Assembly (NCBI RefSeq): GCF_019655435.1
Contig: NZ_BPFH01000002.1
Coordinates: 496,001-560,000 of the forward strand
Origin: Jannaschia pagri
GTDB lineage: Bacteria > Pseudomonadota > Alphaproteobacteria > Rhodobacterales > Rhodobacteraceae
Direction: 5' to 3'
Length of the DNA: 64,000 bases
Shown here: positions 26,751 through 35,184 of the stretch, piece by piece
Layout of the letters: every line of letters starts with the position of its first letter
Numbering within the stretch: position 1 is the first letter of the stretch
Made by a program: the position numbers and the translations under genes
Notes under the pieces: generated by a model
The model's input: only the letters and a program-made list of their open reading frames with translations
Database searches by the model: none
Told to the model about the DNA's origin: nothing

Positions 26751-27452
26751 ATGGATGACCTCGACCTGACCGCCCGTCCGGCGCCCACTGCGCAACGCCC
26801 CCTTTTGGGCACCACCGTTTTGTTAATCGAAGACAGCCGTTTCGCGTCTGAGGCGGTTCGCCTTTTGGCGCTGCGATCCGGCGCCCGCATCCGACGGGCC
26901 GATTGCTTGGCCAGCGCGCGCCGCCACCTGGGCCTCTATCAACCCGGCGTGGCAATCATCGACCTCGGCCTGCCCGATGGCCCTGGCCTGTCGTTGATCG
27001 AAGATCTGGCGACGGCCAAACGCCGCCCCCTCGTGATCCTTGGAACCTCCGGCCAGCCCCGTGCCGAGGCGGAGCAGTCCTGCCTCGCGGCGGGGGCCGA
27101 TGGCTTTCTGCCGAAACCGATCGAAAGCCTAGCGGCCTTCCAGACCCTCATCTTGCGCCATCTGCCAAGGGATCACTGGCCCAATGGCCTGCGCCCGGTC
27201 GGCTCCGATGTGATCTCGCCGGACCGCTTGGCCCTCTGCGAGGATCTGGTCTACGCGGAACGGGTGTTGGAGGATCCGAATGTCGGGACGGATTACGTGG
27301 CCAACTTCCTGCAAGGTCTGGCGCGAACCTGCCACGACCCAGAGCTTTTGGCCCAAAGCCGTGGCTTGGCGCAGACCGAAACCGATGAGACACGTCCCAA
27401 GCTACAGGCCTTGATCGCGGATCGCTTGCGGGAAACCCGTCAGGTCGTTTGA
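26751..27452 (+). CDS. Orphan response-regulator receiver protein
   Basis: The 233-residue product has a receiver domain at about residues 22-138: acidic pair Glu27-Asp28 (VLLIEDSR), phosphoacceptor Asp71 (VAIIDLGLPDGPGL), Thr/Ser at 99-100 (LGTSGQ) and Lys122 (FLPKPI). The following 95 residues (from about RDHWPNGL) are helical, with no DNA-binding or enzyme domain that I recognise, so output may be by protein contact. No histidine kinase is adjacent. AGGAGAG six bases before ATG 26751 fixes the start. Its last 13 bases overlap the end of the convergent GNAT gene. Confidence 0.82.
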   Translation: MDDLDLTARPAPTAQRPLLGTTVLLIEDSRFASEAVRLLALRSGARIRRADCLASARRHLGLYQPGVAIIDLGLPDGPGLSLIEDLATAKRRPLVILGTSGQPRAEAEQSCLAAGADGFLPKPIESLAAFQTLILRHLPRDHWPNGLRPVGSDVISPDRLALCEDLVYAERVLEDPNVGTDYVANFLQGLARTCHDPELLAQSRGLAQTETDETRPKLQALIADRLRETRQVV

Positions 27453-28135
27453 CCTGCGCCCGCCCGCACCTCGGCAACCATCTGCGCCAGACTGCGCCGC
27501 TGCTGACCGGCCCCATCAAAGGTCTCTGGCGACAGCCAGGCCCGATGGGCCGCGCGCAGCCCTGGCCAGTCCCCATCCAGGATCGAGAACCAAGCCGTGT
27601 CCCGATTGGCCCCTTTGACGACCATGTGCTGGCGAAACGTCCCCTCGTAGCCAAAGCCATATCGTTCTGCCGCGCGGCGACTGGCGGCATTGGCAGCATT
27701 GCACTTCCACTCGACCCGGCGGGCCCCACAAGCAAAGGCATGGTCGATCATCAGGTGGATCGCCTCGGTGGCGGCAGGCGTCCGCTGCAACCCGGCGGAA
27801 AAAGCGATATGGCCGATCTCGATCACGCCGTTGTCGCCGTCGAGGCGCAAATAGGAAGCCACGCCGGACCACCCCTGCGGCCCCCGGATCGCATAGAACA
27901 CCGGGTCCTCGGACACGGCGGCGGCGGCCACCCATCCACGATACGACCCCAGGGAAAGGAACGGTCCGTAGGGCAGAAACCGCCACATGCCCGTGTCGAC
28001 GTCATTGGCGGCGTGCAGCGCTTCGGCATGGGCGTCGAGCGACAAACGCTCCAACCGGGCAAACCGCCCTTCCATCGACACCGGCATGTGAAACGTCACC
28101 GGGCACCAATCCCGAAGGTCGCGATGCTTGGTCAC
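27440..28135 (-). CDS. GNAT acetyltransferase, RimJ/RimL type
   Basis: The 231-residue product resembles the larger RimJ/RimL-like acetyltransferases: RFARLERLSLDAHAEALH at the N-terminus, GVIEIGHIAFSAGLQRTPAATEAIHLMIDHAF as the acetyl-CoA region, then RRVEWKCNAANAASRRAAERYGF, matching the conserved KxNxxNxxSxxAxxRxGF pattern, and GTFRQHMVVKGANRDTAWFS. The substrate is unknown. The start overlaps the stop of the short-chain dehydrogenase gene by four bases, and the 3' end overlaps the response-regulator gene on the other strand. Confidence 0.88.
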   Translation of the reverse strand: MTKHRDLRDWCPVTFHMPVSMEGRFARLERLSLDAHAEALHAANDVDTGMWRFLPYGPFLSLGSYRGWVAAAAVSEDPVFYAIRGPQGWSGVASYLRLDGDNGVIEIGHIAFSAGLQRTPAATEAIHLMIDHAFACGARRVEWKCNAANAASRRAAERYGFGYEGTFRQHMVVKGANRDTAWFSILDGDWPGLRAAHRAWLSPETFDGAGQQRRSLAQMVAEVRAGAGQTT

Positions 28136-28893
28136 CGCGGGGCCATGCGGATCGCTCCGTCCAACCGGATGACCTCACCGTTCAGCATGGGATTCGCCGC
28201 GATATGGCCCACCAAGGACGCGAATTCCTGAGGGTGACCCAACCGCGACGGATAGGGCACCTGGGCGCCCAGGCTGTCTTGCACCTCCTGCGGAAGCCCC
28301 TCCAACATGGGCGTCAGGAACAACCCCGGCGCAACCGCGACGACACGGATGCCCAACCCCGCAAGGTCGCGCGCCATCGGCAGGGTCATCCCCGCGACCC
28401 CCCCTTTGGAGGCCGCGTAGGCCACCTGCCCGACCTGGCCTTCATAGGCAGCGACCGAGGCCGTATTGACGATCACGCCACGCTCCCCGTCTGGCCCACG
28501 CCCGTCCTGCGCGGCCATCAGCGCCGCAGCGGCCGAGGCGCAGTTAAAGGTGCCGGTCAGGTTGATGGCAACGGTTTTGACAAACAATCCCGGATCATGG
28601 GCACCCGATTTTCCAACCGTCTTAGCCCCCGGAGCGATGCCTGCACAGTTCACCATCAAATCGAGACGTCCGCCCTGAGCCACCGTCCCCAAGACCTCCG
28701 CGCAGGCACCAGCGTCCGTCACGTCCAACGCATGGAAGGTCCCACCAAGCTCATTGGCCAGGGCCGCCCCCCGCGCCTCATCCAGATCGAGGATCGCCAC
28801 ATGCCCCCCAGCCGCAGCCACATGGCGGGCGACGGCGGCGCCCAGGCCCCCAGCCCCCCCCGTGATCGCGGCATGACATCCGTTCAGGTCCAT
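28132..28893 (-). CDS. Short-chain dehydrogenase, HSD10-like
   Basis: The 253-residue enzyme is a classical SDR with NAD(H)-binding TGGAGGLGAAV (residues 11-21), NCAGIAPG, and the catalytic set Ser (VNTASVAAYEG), Tyr and Lys (YAASKGG). The long insertion after NCAGIAPG and the sequence VGQVAYAASKGGVAGMTLPMARDLA match 3-hydroxyacyl-CoA/3-hydroxy-2-methylbutyryl-CoA dehydrogenases of the HSD10 kind, suggesting a role in fatty-acid or isoleucine degradation; that substrate is inference. It is coupled to the GNAT gene downstream (ATGA). Confidence 0.87.
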   Translation of the reverse strand: MDLNGCHAAITGGAGGLGAAVARHVAAAGGHVAILDLDEARGAALANELGGTFHALDVTDAGACAEVLGTVAQGGRLDLMVNCAGIAPGAKTVGKSGAHDPGLFVKTVAINLTGTFNCASAAAALMAAQDGRGPDGERGVIVNTASVAAYEGQVGQVAYAASKGGVAGMTLPMARDLAGLGIRVVAVAPGLFLTPMLEGLPQEVQDSLGAQVPYPSRLGHPQEFASLVGHIAANPMLNGEVIRLDGAIRMAPR

Positions 28894-28966
28894 CTGCTTC
28901 TCCCGTCCTAGAACGGGGCAGAGGGTTGTGCCCTTGTCCGGTGTCCGTCAAGGCCCGGCGCAGCGC

Positions 28967-29611
28967 TCAGCGCAGGTCCGGCGCCGTAATCGATGCCCGA
29001 ATGCGGGTGTCGGTGTCGTCACTGTCAGCCGAGACGCCGACGCCGACGAGGACCTGGGGCGCCCCCCCGAAGGCTCGGGCGTAATCGGCGGCCAAATCGA
29101 TACGTTCACTGTGCTGCCCTGTGCCAGCTGACCGCAAAACGATGGTGCGCAGCCCAGGCAGGTAGGGGCTCTGTTGGACGGTGCCCCGCCGATCATCGTC
29201 CCCCCAGACATAGACCAAGACCCGCGTATTGGCGTTGCGCAGCAGACGCCCCGCCCGATTGGGATTTGCGCTGGCCGCCGTGGCCGCATCGGTCCACGCG
29301 AAATAGACGGCCAGGTTCCTGTCATCGCCGCCCTTCCGGCGCAAATCCGTCGCGGGGACGCTCTCGCTGACGGACCACGACCAGGACGCTTGCGTTGCCT
29401 GGCGGAGCGCATCGGGCACCGCCTTCCACAGCAGCGACACCGTCCCATCGGAGGTCACTTGCAAGCGACCGCCCTGCTGAACGTAGTCGTTGGATGTCAG
29501 ACGCAAAAAGCCTTGTTCGCGCCAACTGCCATCGAAGGACAGCGGTGCGGCCAGGGCGGGAGTGGTCAGGGTGAGGCAGGCGGCAACGGCGGCCGAAAGA
29601 AATCTGGTCAT
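28967..29611 (-). CDS. DUF3047 family exported protein
   Basis: The 214-residue product has a signal peptide (MTRFLSAAVAACLTLTTPALA) and should be periplasmic. The remainder follows the DUF3047 pattern: LLWKAVPD, SWSWSVSESVPATDLRRKGGDDR, AVYFAWTD, RVLVYVWGDDD and a C-terminal VGVGVSADSDDTDTRIRA. The family has no known activity; the beta-rich sequence suggests a binding domain. A 12-base palindrome (29616-29627) lies immediately upstream of its ATG. Confidence 0.8.
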   Translation of the reverse strand: MTRFLSAAVAACLTLTTPALAAPLSFDGSWREQGFLRLTSNDYVQQGGRLQVTSDGTVSLLWKAVPDALRQATQASWSWSVSESVPATDLRRKGGDDRNLAVYFAWTDAATAASANPNRAGRLLRNANTRVLVYVWGDDDRRGTVQQSPYLPGLRTIVLRSAGTGQHSERIDLAADYARAFGGAPQVLVGVGVSADSDDTDTRIRASITAPDLR

Positions 29612-29615
29612 GGAT

Positions 29616-29627
29616 CGGCTATAGCCG
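29616..29627. promoter_or_regulatory. 12-base palindrome before the DUF3047 start
   Basis: CGGCTATAGCCG is perfectly self-complementary and lies 5-16 bases before the DUF3047 ATG, where a ribosome site would be expected. It could be an operator or could mask translation. Low confidence. Confidence 0.25.
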
Positions 29628-29836
29628 CTGTCACGGTCACGGTGGCGTCACATGGGTGTGAGGCGACCCCTCCCTACGATCACCGCTCAAAGGGCGCATG
29701 AAACTTGTGGGTAACCGAAACTGTCCCCTTTACAGGTTACAGCAGGACCGCCACCATATCTGGTAGGGACGTGTGGTTGGTCCGCATAGGGATCGGCCGC
29801 CAAACAAGTCCTAGCGAACGAGCGGAAGGGCAAGAC

Positions 29837-30343
29837 ATGCTCCACCAGAGGCAGCAATTCTCAGACACGGGCGATTTGCACCCCATTGATTTGGTCGAGA
29901 CCGTCGCCCAAAGCCACGAATGGGACTTTGACCGTGTGGGCGAGGATCAAATCGCCATGGTCGTCGAAGGCCAGTGGCGCAGCTATTCGGTCACCCTCGC
30001 TTGGTCCGAAGTGGATGAGACCCTACGCATGGTCTGCTGCTTTGAGATGGAGCCGCCCGCAGAGGCGCTGCCTGGCCTCTATGAGGTTCTGAACCTGGCA
30101 AATGATCAATGCTGGGCGGGGGCTTTTGCCTTCTGGCCACAGCAAAAGATGATGGTCTACCGCTATGGGTTGGTTCTGGCCGGAGGGGCCTGCGCCCAGG
30201 TCGATCAGATCAATCATATGGTGGCCGAGGCGATCCTGGCCGGAGAACGCTTCTACCCCGCGTTTCAGCTGGTGTGCTGGGGTGGGCGCGCGCCCGCCGA
30301 TGCCATGCAAGTCGCAATCGCCGAGGCCTACGGCCACGCCTGA
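29837..30343 (+). CDS. YbjN domain-containing protein
   Basis: The 168-residue product matches the YbjN family of type III secretion chaperone-like folds: HPIDLVETVAQSHEWDFDRVGEDQIAMVVEGQW at the N-terminus, AEALPGLYEVLNLANDQCWAGAF and the conserved VYRYGLVLAGG. The family is implicated in stress and motility regulation in E. coli, but its molecular role is unclear. The start at 29837 has GGAAGGG six bases upstream, deciding against the longer frame from 29705. In alphaproteobacteria it usually precedes proC, as here. Confidence 0.88.
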   Translation: MLHQRQQFSDTGDLHPIDLVETVAQSHEWDFDRVGEDQIAMVVEGQWRSYSVTLAWSEVDETLRMVCCFEMEPPAEALPGLYEVLNLANDQCWAGAFAFWPQQKMMVYRYGLVLAGGACAQVDQINHMVAEAILAGERFYPAFQLVCWGGRAPADAMQVAIAEAYGHA

Positions 30344-30425
30344 TGGCGCTGCCGCCCGCGACACACCGGACCGGCTTTCCGGCGCCGCGCCCATCCACTA
30401 CGGTGCGCCCGCAAGGGAGGCAGTC

Positions 30426-31217
30426 ATGGACCTAGAGACGATCAACGCAAACGGCCTCGTCCTGTTGGGATGCGGCAAGATGGGGTCTGCCATGTTGGCC
30501 GGGTGGCTGGATCGGGGCGTTGCGGCCTCGGCGGTCACGGTTCTAGACCCGGCGCCGTCAGACTGGCTGCGCGGCACCGGCGTGGCGCTGAACACCGATC
30601 TGCCACCGGCCCCCGCCGTCACCCTGATCGCCGTGAAACCCCAGATGATGACCGAGGCCCTGCCCCGTCTGCGCGCGCTGTCCGACACGCTCTTCGTAAC
30701 CGTTGCGGCGGGCACCCCGATCACCGCCTATGAGACGGCCCTGGGCGACATCCGTTTGGTCCGGGCCATGCCCAACACGCCTGCCGCCGTGGGGCGTGGG
30801 ATCACCGCTATCGTCGGGAACGACGCCGCCACAGCCGCCGACCTGGATTTGGCCCAGGCGCTCCTCTCGGCGGTGGGCGAGGTCGTGCGCCTGGACCACG
30901 AAGACCAGATGGACGCGGTCACGGGCCTGTCCGGCTCTGGCCCGGCCTATGTCTTCCACCTGATCGAGGCGATGGCCGCCGCCGGTGAGGCCCAGGGCCT
31001 CGCCCCCGACTTGGCCTTGCGCCTTGCCCGCGCCACGGTCGCGGGCGCAGGCGAATTGGCCATGACCGGCGAGGACCCGGCGCAACTGCGCATCAACGTC
31101 ACCTCTCCCAACGGCACCACCCAGGCGGGGCTGGAGGTTTTGATGCCAGACCTGCCTGACCTCCTGGCCCGGACAGTCAAAGCCGCCACCGACCGCTCCA
31201 GGGAGTTGCGGGCATGA
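30426..31217 (+). CDS. proC: Pyrroline-5-carboxylate reductase
   Basis: The 263-residue enzyme carries out the last step of proline synthesis, reducing pyrroline-5-carboxylate with NAD(P)H. The Rossmann motif VLLGCGKMGSAMLAGW, VKPQMM, RAMPNTPAAVGRG and the dimerisation/active-site region DAVTGLSGSGPAYVFHLIEA with SPNGTTQAGL are all conserved. ATG 30426 has GGGAGG six bases upstream; the frame upstream overlaps ybjN. It is the first of four overlapping genes ending in ogt. Confidence 0.95.
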   Translation: MDLETINANGLVLLGCGKMGSAMLAGWLDRGVAASAVTVLDPAPSDWLRGTGVALNTDLPPAPAVTLIAVKPQMMTEALPRLRALSDTLFVTVAAGTPITAYETALGDIRLVRAMPNTPAAVGRGITAIVGNDAATAADLDLAQALLSAVGEVVRLDHEDQMDAVTGLSGSGPAYVFHLIEAMAAAGEAQGLAPDLALRLARATVAGAGELAMTGEDPAQLRINVTSPNGTTQAGLEVLMPDLPDLLARTVKAATDRSRELRA

Positions 31218-31552
31218 GCAATATCGACTTCGATGACTTCCTGAAGGTCGACATCCGCGTCGGGCGCGTCACCCGGGCCGAGCCCTACCCCGAGGCCCGC
31301 AAGCCTGCGATCAAGATGTGGATCGACTTCGGCGGTGAGATCGGGGAACGCAAGACCTCGGCCCAGGTGACCGCCCATTACGCCCCCGAAACCTTGATCG
31401 GCAAACAGGTGGTCGCAGTGGTCAACTTCCCCCCGCGCCAAATCGGCAAATTCATGTCCGAAGTCCTGGTCCTCGGCCTGCCCGACAAGGACGGAGAGGT
31501 GGTTCTACTGGCCCCGGACTCAGACGTTCCCGATGGGGGGCGGATGCACTGA
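31214..31552 (+). CDS. tRNA-binding domain protein (CsaA/Trbp111-like)
   Basis: The 112-residue product is a single OB-fold tRNA-binding domain: DFLKVDIRVGRVTRAEPYPEARKPAIKMWIDFG, VVAVVNFPPRQIGKFMSEVLVLG. It matches the CsaA group, reported to have chaperone-like and protein-export functions, and the related free-standing Trbp111. No catalytic function is expected. The ATG overlaps the end of proC by four bases, and the next gene starts in its stop codon. Confidence 0.88.
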   Translation: MSNIDFDDFLKVDIRVGRVTRAEPYPEARKPAIKMWIDFGGEIGERKTSAQVTAHYAPETLIGKQVVAVVNFPPRQIGKFMSEVLVLGLPDKDGEVVLLAPDSDVPDGGRMH

Positions 31553-32496
31553 TGGACCGGCTCCTGATCTCCCGCGCGCTGCCCGACAGCGTGATGGATG
31601 CCGCGCGCGACCGGTTCGACGTCACCTGCCGCGACACGACCCAGCCCATGGACCTGGCCGAATGCCGTGCCGCCCTGGCGGACTACGACGTTATTCTGCC
31701 CACGCTGGGCGATGCCTTCACCTCCGAAGCCTTCACCGGTCCGATCCGCGCCAAGGGCCTCGCGAATTTCGGGGTGGGCTACAACCACATCGCCGTTGAT
31801 GCGGCCCGTGCTGCCGGACTGGCAGTCACCAATACCCCTGGCGCCGTCACGGACGCGACCGCTGACATCGCACTGACCTTGATCTTGATGACCGCCCGCC
31901 GCGCCGGAGAGGGCGAGCGCCTCGTCCGCGCAGGCGAGTGGCAGGGCTGGCACCCCATCCAGATGTTGGGGATGCATGTCTCGGGCAAGACGCTGGGCGT
32001 GATCGGCATGGGCCGCATCGGACAGGCCATCGCCCACCGCTGCCACCACGGGTTCGGGATGGAGGTGGTGTTCCACAACCGCTCGACCAAGGACATTGCA
32101 GGCGCGCGGCAACTGCCCTCCGTGGCCGAGGTCTGTGCCGCCGCCGATATGGTCGTGGTCGCCGTGCCCGCCACGCCGGAAACGGTCCACATCATCGACG
32201 CCCAGGCCCTGGCCGCCATGCAGCCCCACGCCATCCTGGTGAACATCGCGCGCGGCGACGTGGTGGATGAGACGGCGTTGATTGCGGCGCTGCAAGCCCG
32301 TCAGATCGGCGGCGCGGGCCTCGACGTCTACGAGCAGGAACCCCACGTCCCCGAGGCCCTGCGCGCGCTCGACACCGTCACCCTGCTGCCGCACCTGGGC
32401 ACGGCAGCCCTGGAGGTGCGGGAGGATATGGGCCGCATGGCCCTTGCCAATGTGGTGGCCATCGCCGAGCGGCGCGAGCCTCCGAATCCGGTGTGA
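31552..32496 (+). CDS. D-isomer 2-hydroxyacid dehydrogenase
   Basis: The 314-residue NAD(P)-dependent dehydrogenase has the nucleotide-binding motif LGVIGMGRIGQAIAHR, the catalytic Arg (NIARGDVVDE), Glu (DVYEQEP) and His (LLPHLGTAA). The family covers glyoxylate/hydroxypyruvate reductase, D-glycerate dehydrogenase and relatives; GYNHIAVDAARAAGLAVTNTPG points to a glyoxylate reductase-like member. The substrate cannot be fixed. It starts at the A of the preceding TGA (TGATG) and is followed by ogt through a GTGA overlap. Confidence 0.9.
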   Translation: MDRLLISRALPDSVMDAARDRFDVTCRDTTQPMDLAECRAALADYDVILPTLGDAFTSEAFTGPIRAKGLANFGVGYNHIAVDAARAAGLAVTNTPGAVTDATADIALTLILMTARRAGEGERLVRAGEWQGWHPIQMLGMHVSGKTLGVIGMGRIGQAIAHRCHHGFGMEVVFHNRSTKDIAGARQLPSVAEVCAAADMVVVAVPATPETVHIIDAQALAAMQPHAILVNIARGDVVDETALIAALQARQIGGAGLDVYEQEPHVPEALRALDTVTLLPHLGTAALEVREDMGRMALANVVAIAERREPPNPV

Positions 32497-32999
32497 CGCC
32501 GACGGTCTTCGCCCGGATGGACGGCCCGTACGGCCCACTGCTGATCGCAGGGACCGAGGCCGGGCTGACGCACATACGCCTCCCAACAGAAGGCACAGCG
32601 CAAGCCCCCGATGCAGACTGGATCAAAGACCCCCACCGCCTCCAGGCGGCCTGCGCCCAACTGACGGGCTATCTGCGGGGCGAGCGCCGCACCTTCGATC
32701 TGAGGCTCGCGCCGGATGGGTCCGCGTTTCAACGCCGCGTCTGGCAGGCACTCACGCAGATCCCTTTCGGGACGACCACAAGCTACGGCGCCATCGCCCG
32801 GGCCATCGGAGCCCCCAAAGCCACCCGCGCGGTCGGCATGGCCAATGGTCAGAACCCGCTGCCCATCGTCATCCCCTGCCACCGCGTCATCGCAGCGGAT
32901 GGTGGGATCGGCGGCTTCAGCGGCGGCCTTGCCACCAAACGCGCGCTCCTCCGGATCGAGGGACATGCGCTTGGGGCCGAACAGCCCAAACTGCTGTGA
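32493..32999 (+). CDS. ogt: Methylated-DNA-protein-cysteine methyltransferase
   Basis: The 168-residue protein repairs O6-methylguanine by transferring the methyl group to its active-site Cys129 in PIVIPCHRVI. The C-terminal domain also shows RVWQALTQIPFGTTTSYGAIA and GGFSGGLATKRALL. The start is GTG at 32493, which overlaps the stop of the dehydrogenase gene by four bases. No ada-type regulatory domain is attached. It is the last gene of the proC chain. Confidence 0.94.
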   Translation: MTPTVFARMDGPYGPLLIAGTEAGLTHIRLPTEGTAQAPDADWIKDPHRLQAACAQLTGYLRGERRTFDLRLAPDGSAFQRRVWQALTQIPFGTTTSYGAIARAIGAPKATRAVGMANGQNPLPIVIPCHRVIAADGGIGGFSGGLATKRALLRIEGHALGAEQPKLL

Positions 33000-33841
33000 C
33001 GCAGATCGCAAAGACGAGCCGAACGAAGCTACTCCGCGTGCGGCCCCATGAAGTCATCGCGATCGAAGCAGGGCCTTGGGGCAGGCCTCATTCACTGGAC
33101 AAGTCGAAGGTGCCAGCGCCACGACGGTCACAGCCCGAGATGCGTCGCCCGTTCTGGTGTGCAGCGAACATCGACCCGACCTTGTGACGCTGCTCATACA
33201 GGGATTTGCAGTTTGACCGGATGCTCCAGTCCTTATCTGAACAGAAAGGTCGGGCGTGATGTCCCACGCGAAAAGCGCCGCTGTGGACGCTCAAGTCTGC
33301 GATCAGACTACCGACCTTGAGTATCGCCGAATAGGCTTTCCCCACACCTTTACGGTCGCTCGTCTGGTCTCCTGTGCGCGGGGAGGTCATGGCGCGCCCA
33401 CTACAAAAGGGACCATCCTCCTTTGCGCCGACTGTCGGCTGTCCGGCACACTTTGAAGCGCGCCCACGGCCACAGGCCGTTTCGGGACCACACGAATGAT
33501 GACCCTCACGACCCGACGGCCCTCGACGCGGGGAAACGGCGGGACAAGGATTGATGCTGCATTGGGCCACGGTGAAACAGAACAGATATGGGCAGATCCT
33601 CCTGCTCGGCCTGAACCACGCGTTAAGCCCAAGCGGAGCCCCTAGGACGCATAGAGCCTGACCCTGAACACCAAACGCACAGCCCGTCGTCCTGGGCATC
33701 GGATAGCCAGTCTCTACCCAACGCGGTGACAAACACCCGCTGACCGGTGCCCCCCAAAGCACAGCACAGGCATTGATCCGTGATCCCAACCATCACCGAT
33801 CCCCATTTCCCAAGCGCGCCCGCCCGGGCTAGACCCGGCCC
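33000..33841. other. Gene-poor relic region after ogt
   Basis: About 840 bases with no intact gene. The left part holds the decayed IS5-type transposase tail (33088-33240). The rest has long open frames typical of high-GC shadow sequence, without ribosome sites or recognisable products. It looks like decayed inserted DNA. Confidence 0.5.
33088..33240 (-). pseudogene. Relic of an IS5-family transposase C-terminus
   Basis: On the minus strand the translated sequence includes SLYEQRHKVGSMF followed, after a few residues, by RRISGCDRRGAGTF. IS5-family transposases end with a conserved region of the form YxQRHKIExMFxxLKDWRRIxxRYDRCAxTF, and this piece follows it residue by residue with several changes, including loss of the catalytic Glu after RHKV (now Gly). 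No inverted repeats or upstream transposase domain could be found. It is a fragment, not a functional element. Confidence 0.55.
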
Positions 33842-34252
33842 ATGAGCATCTTTCACCTCGCCTTCAACATCCGCGATCTGGATGAGGCCCGCACCTTCTA
33901 CGGCGACCTGCTCGGCTGCACCGAAGGGCGCAGCACCGACACCTGGGTCGATTTCAACTTCTTCGGCCACCAGATCAGCCTCCACCTGGGCCCCGCCTTC
34001 GATCACCGTTCAACCGGCAAGGTTGGGGATCACATGGTGCCCATGCCCCATTTCGGCGCCCTGCTGCCCATGGAGGAGTGGCGCGCCCTGGCCGACAGGC
34101 TCTCGGCTTCGGGACAGGTGTTCGTCATCGCCCCGTCCCTCCGGTTCGAGGGGCAGCCGGGCGAGCAAGCCACCATGTTCTTCCTCGATCCCTCGGGCAA
34201 TCCCATCGAGATCAAGGGGATGCGCGATCTCTCACAGGCCTTTGCCACATGA
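33842..34252 (+). CDS. VOC family protein
   Basis: The 136-residue product has a VOC-fold pattern: MSIFHLAFNIRDLDEARTFYGDLLGC with His5 as a likely metal ligand, WVDFNFFGHQISLHLG, and FFLDPSGNPIEIKGM near the end with a Glu. This subgroup is of glyoxalase/dioxygenase-like proteins of unknown function found widely in proteobacteria. No ribosome site is obvious. Its stop overlaps the start of the next gene (ATGA), pairing it with a GhrA-like reductase. Confidence 0.85.
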   Translation: MSIFHLAFNIRDLDEARTFYGDLLGCTEGRSTDTWVDFNFFGHQISLHLGPAFDHRSTGKVGDHMVPMPHFGALLPMEEWRALADRLSASGQVFVIAPSLRFEGQPGEQATMFFLDPSGNPIEIKGMRDLSQAFAT

Positions 34253-35184
34253 CCACACGCATTCTTTTCGCTGCTCGCCCCGAACGCTGGGACGACTACC
34301 GGGACCTGCTGCCCGCCGCGCTCGACGCCGCCGGGATCGCCCACACCATTGACCTGTTCGAGGCGCCCCATGACCCGGCTCAGATCGACTATGTGATCTA
34401 CGCGCCGAACGCCGCGCTCCAGGATTTCACGCCCTACACGGGCCTGAAGGCGGTGCTGAACCTCTGGGCCGGCGTCGAAGAGATCGAAGGCAACCGCACC
34501 CTAACCGCGCCCCTAACCCGTATGGTCGACCCCAGCCTGACCCAGGGCATGGTCGAATGGGTGACGGGCCATGTGCTCCGCCACCATCTTGGCATGGACG
34601 CCCATATTCATGGCGCCCCCTGGGACAACACCCCGCCGCCCTTGGCCAGCGACCGTCCGGTCACCATTCTAGGCCTGGGCACATTGGGCAGCGCAGCCGC
34701 ACGCGCGCTCACGGCGCTTGGGTTTCCTGTCACGGGCTGGTCACGCAGTGCCAAGGACATCCCCGGCGTCCGCTCCCTCACCGGTGAGGAGGGCCTGCGC
34801 AAAGCCCTGTCTGAGGGCCAGATCACCGTGCTACTGACACCACACACCCGCACCACCGAGAACCTGTTGAACGCAGATCGCCTGTCCCTCATGCCCAAGG
34901 GCGCGGTCCTTCTGAACCCTGGCCGCGGCGCGCTTGTGGACGATGACGCTCTTCTGGCCGCGCTCGACGGTCACCTGGGCCACGCGACGCTGGACGCCTT
35001 CCGCGTTGAACCTCTGCCCGAGGACCACCCCTACTGGCACCACCCGAACGTGACAGTCACCCCGCACATCGCCTCCGCCACCCGCGCCCCGACGGCGGTC
35101 CATACCCTGGCAGAGATCATCCGCTGCGCCGAAGCAGGCGCGCCCCTGCCCCATCTCGTGGACCGAACGGAAGCCCTGACCTGA
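34249..35184 (+). CDS. ghrA: Glyoxylate/hydroxypyruvate reductase A-like
   Basis: The 311-residue dehydrogenase resembles GhrA, which reduces glyoxylate and hydroxypyruvate with NADPH. Features are the N-terminal domain with LKAVLNLWAGVEE, nucleotide-binding ILGLGTLGSAAARALTALG, LLNPGRGALVDDDALLAAL with catalytic Arg, and TPHIASATRAP with catalytic His. It overlaps the VOC gene by four bases. Together with the hydroxyacid dehydrogenase at 31552 and the glyoxylate-type aminotransferase at 37655, the wider region has several C2/C3 hydroxyacid enzymes, though not in one operon. Confidence 0.88.
   Translation: MTTRILFAARPERWDDYRDLLPAALDAAGIAHTIDLFEAPHDPAQIDYVIYAPNAALQDFTPYTGLKAVLNLWAGVEEIEGNRTLTAPLTRMVDPSLTQGMVEWVTGHVLRHHLGMDAHIHGAPWDNTPPPLASDRPVTILGLGTLGSAAARALTALGFPVTGWSRSAKDIPGVRSLTGEEGLRKALSEGQITVLLTPHTRTTENLLNADRLSLMPKGAVLLNPGRGALVDDDALLAALDGHLGHATLDAFRVEPLPEDHPYWHHPNVTVTPHIASATRAPTAVHTLAEIIRCAEAGAPLPHLVDRTEALT

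Noticed and set aside
33241-33789. The remainder of a 233-codon minus-strand frame containing the IS5 relic
   Set aside because: Only the last 50 codons resemble a transposase. The rest has no resemblance and no ribosome site.
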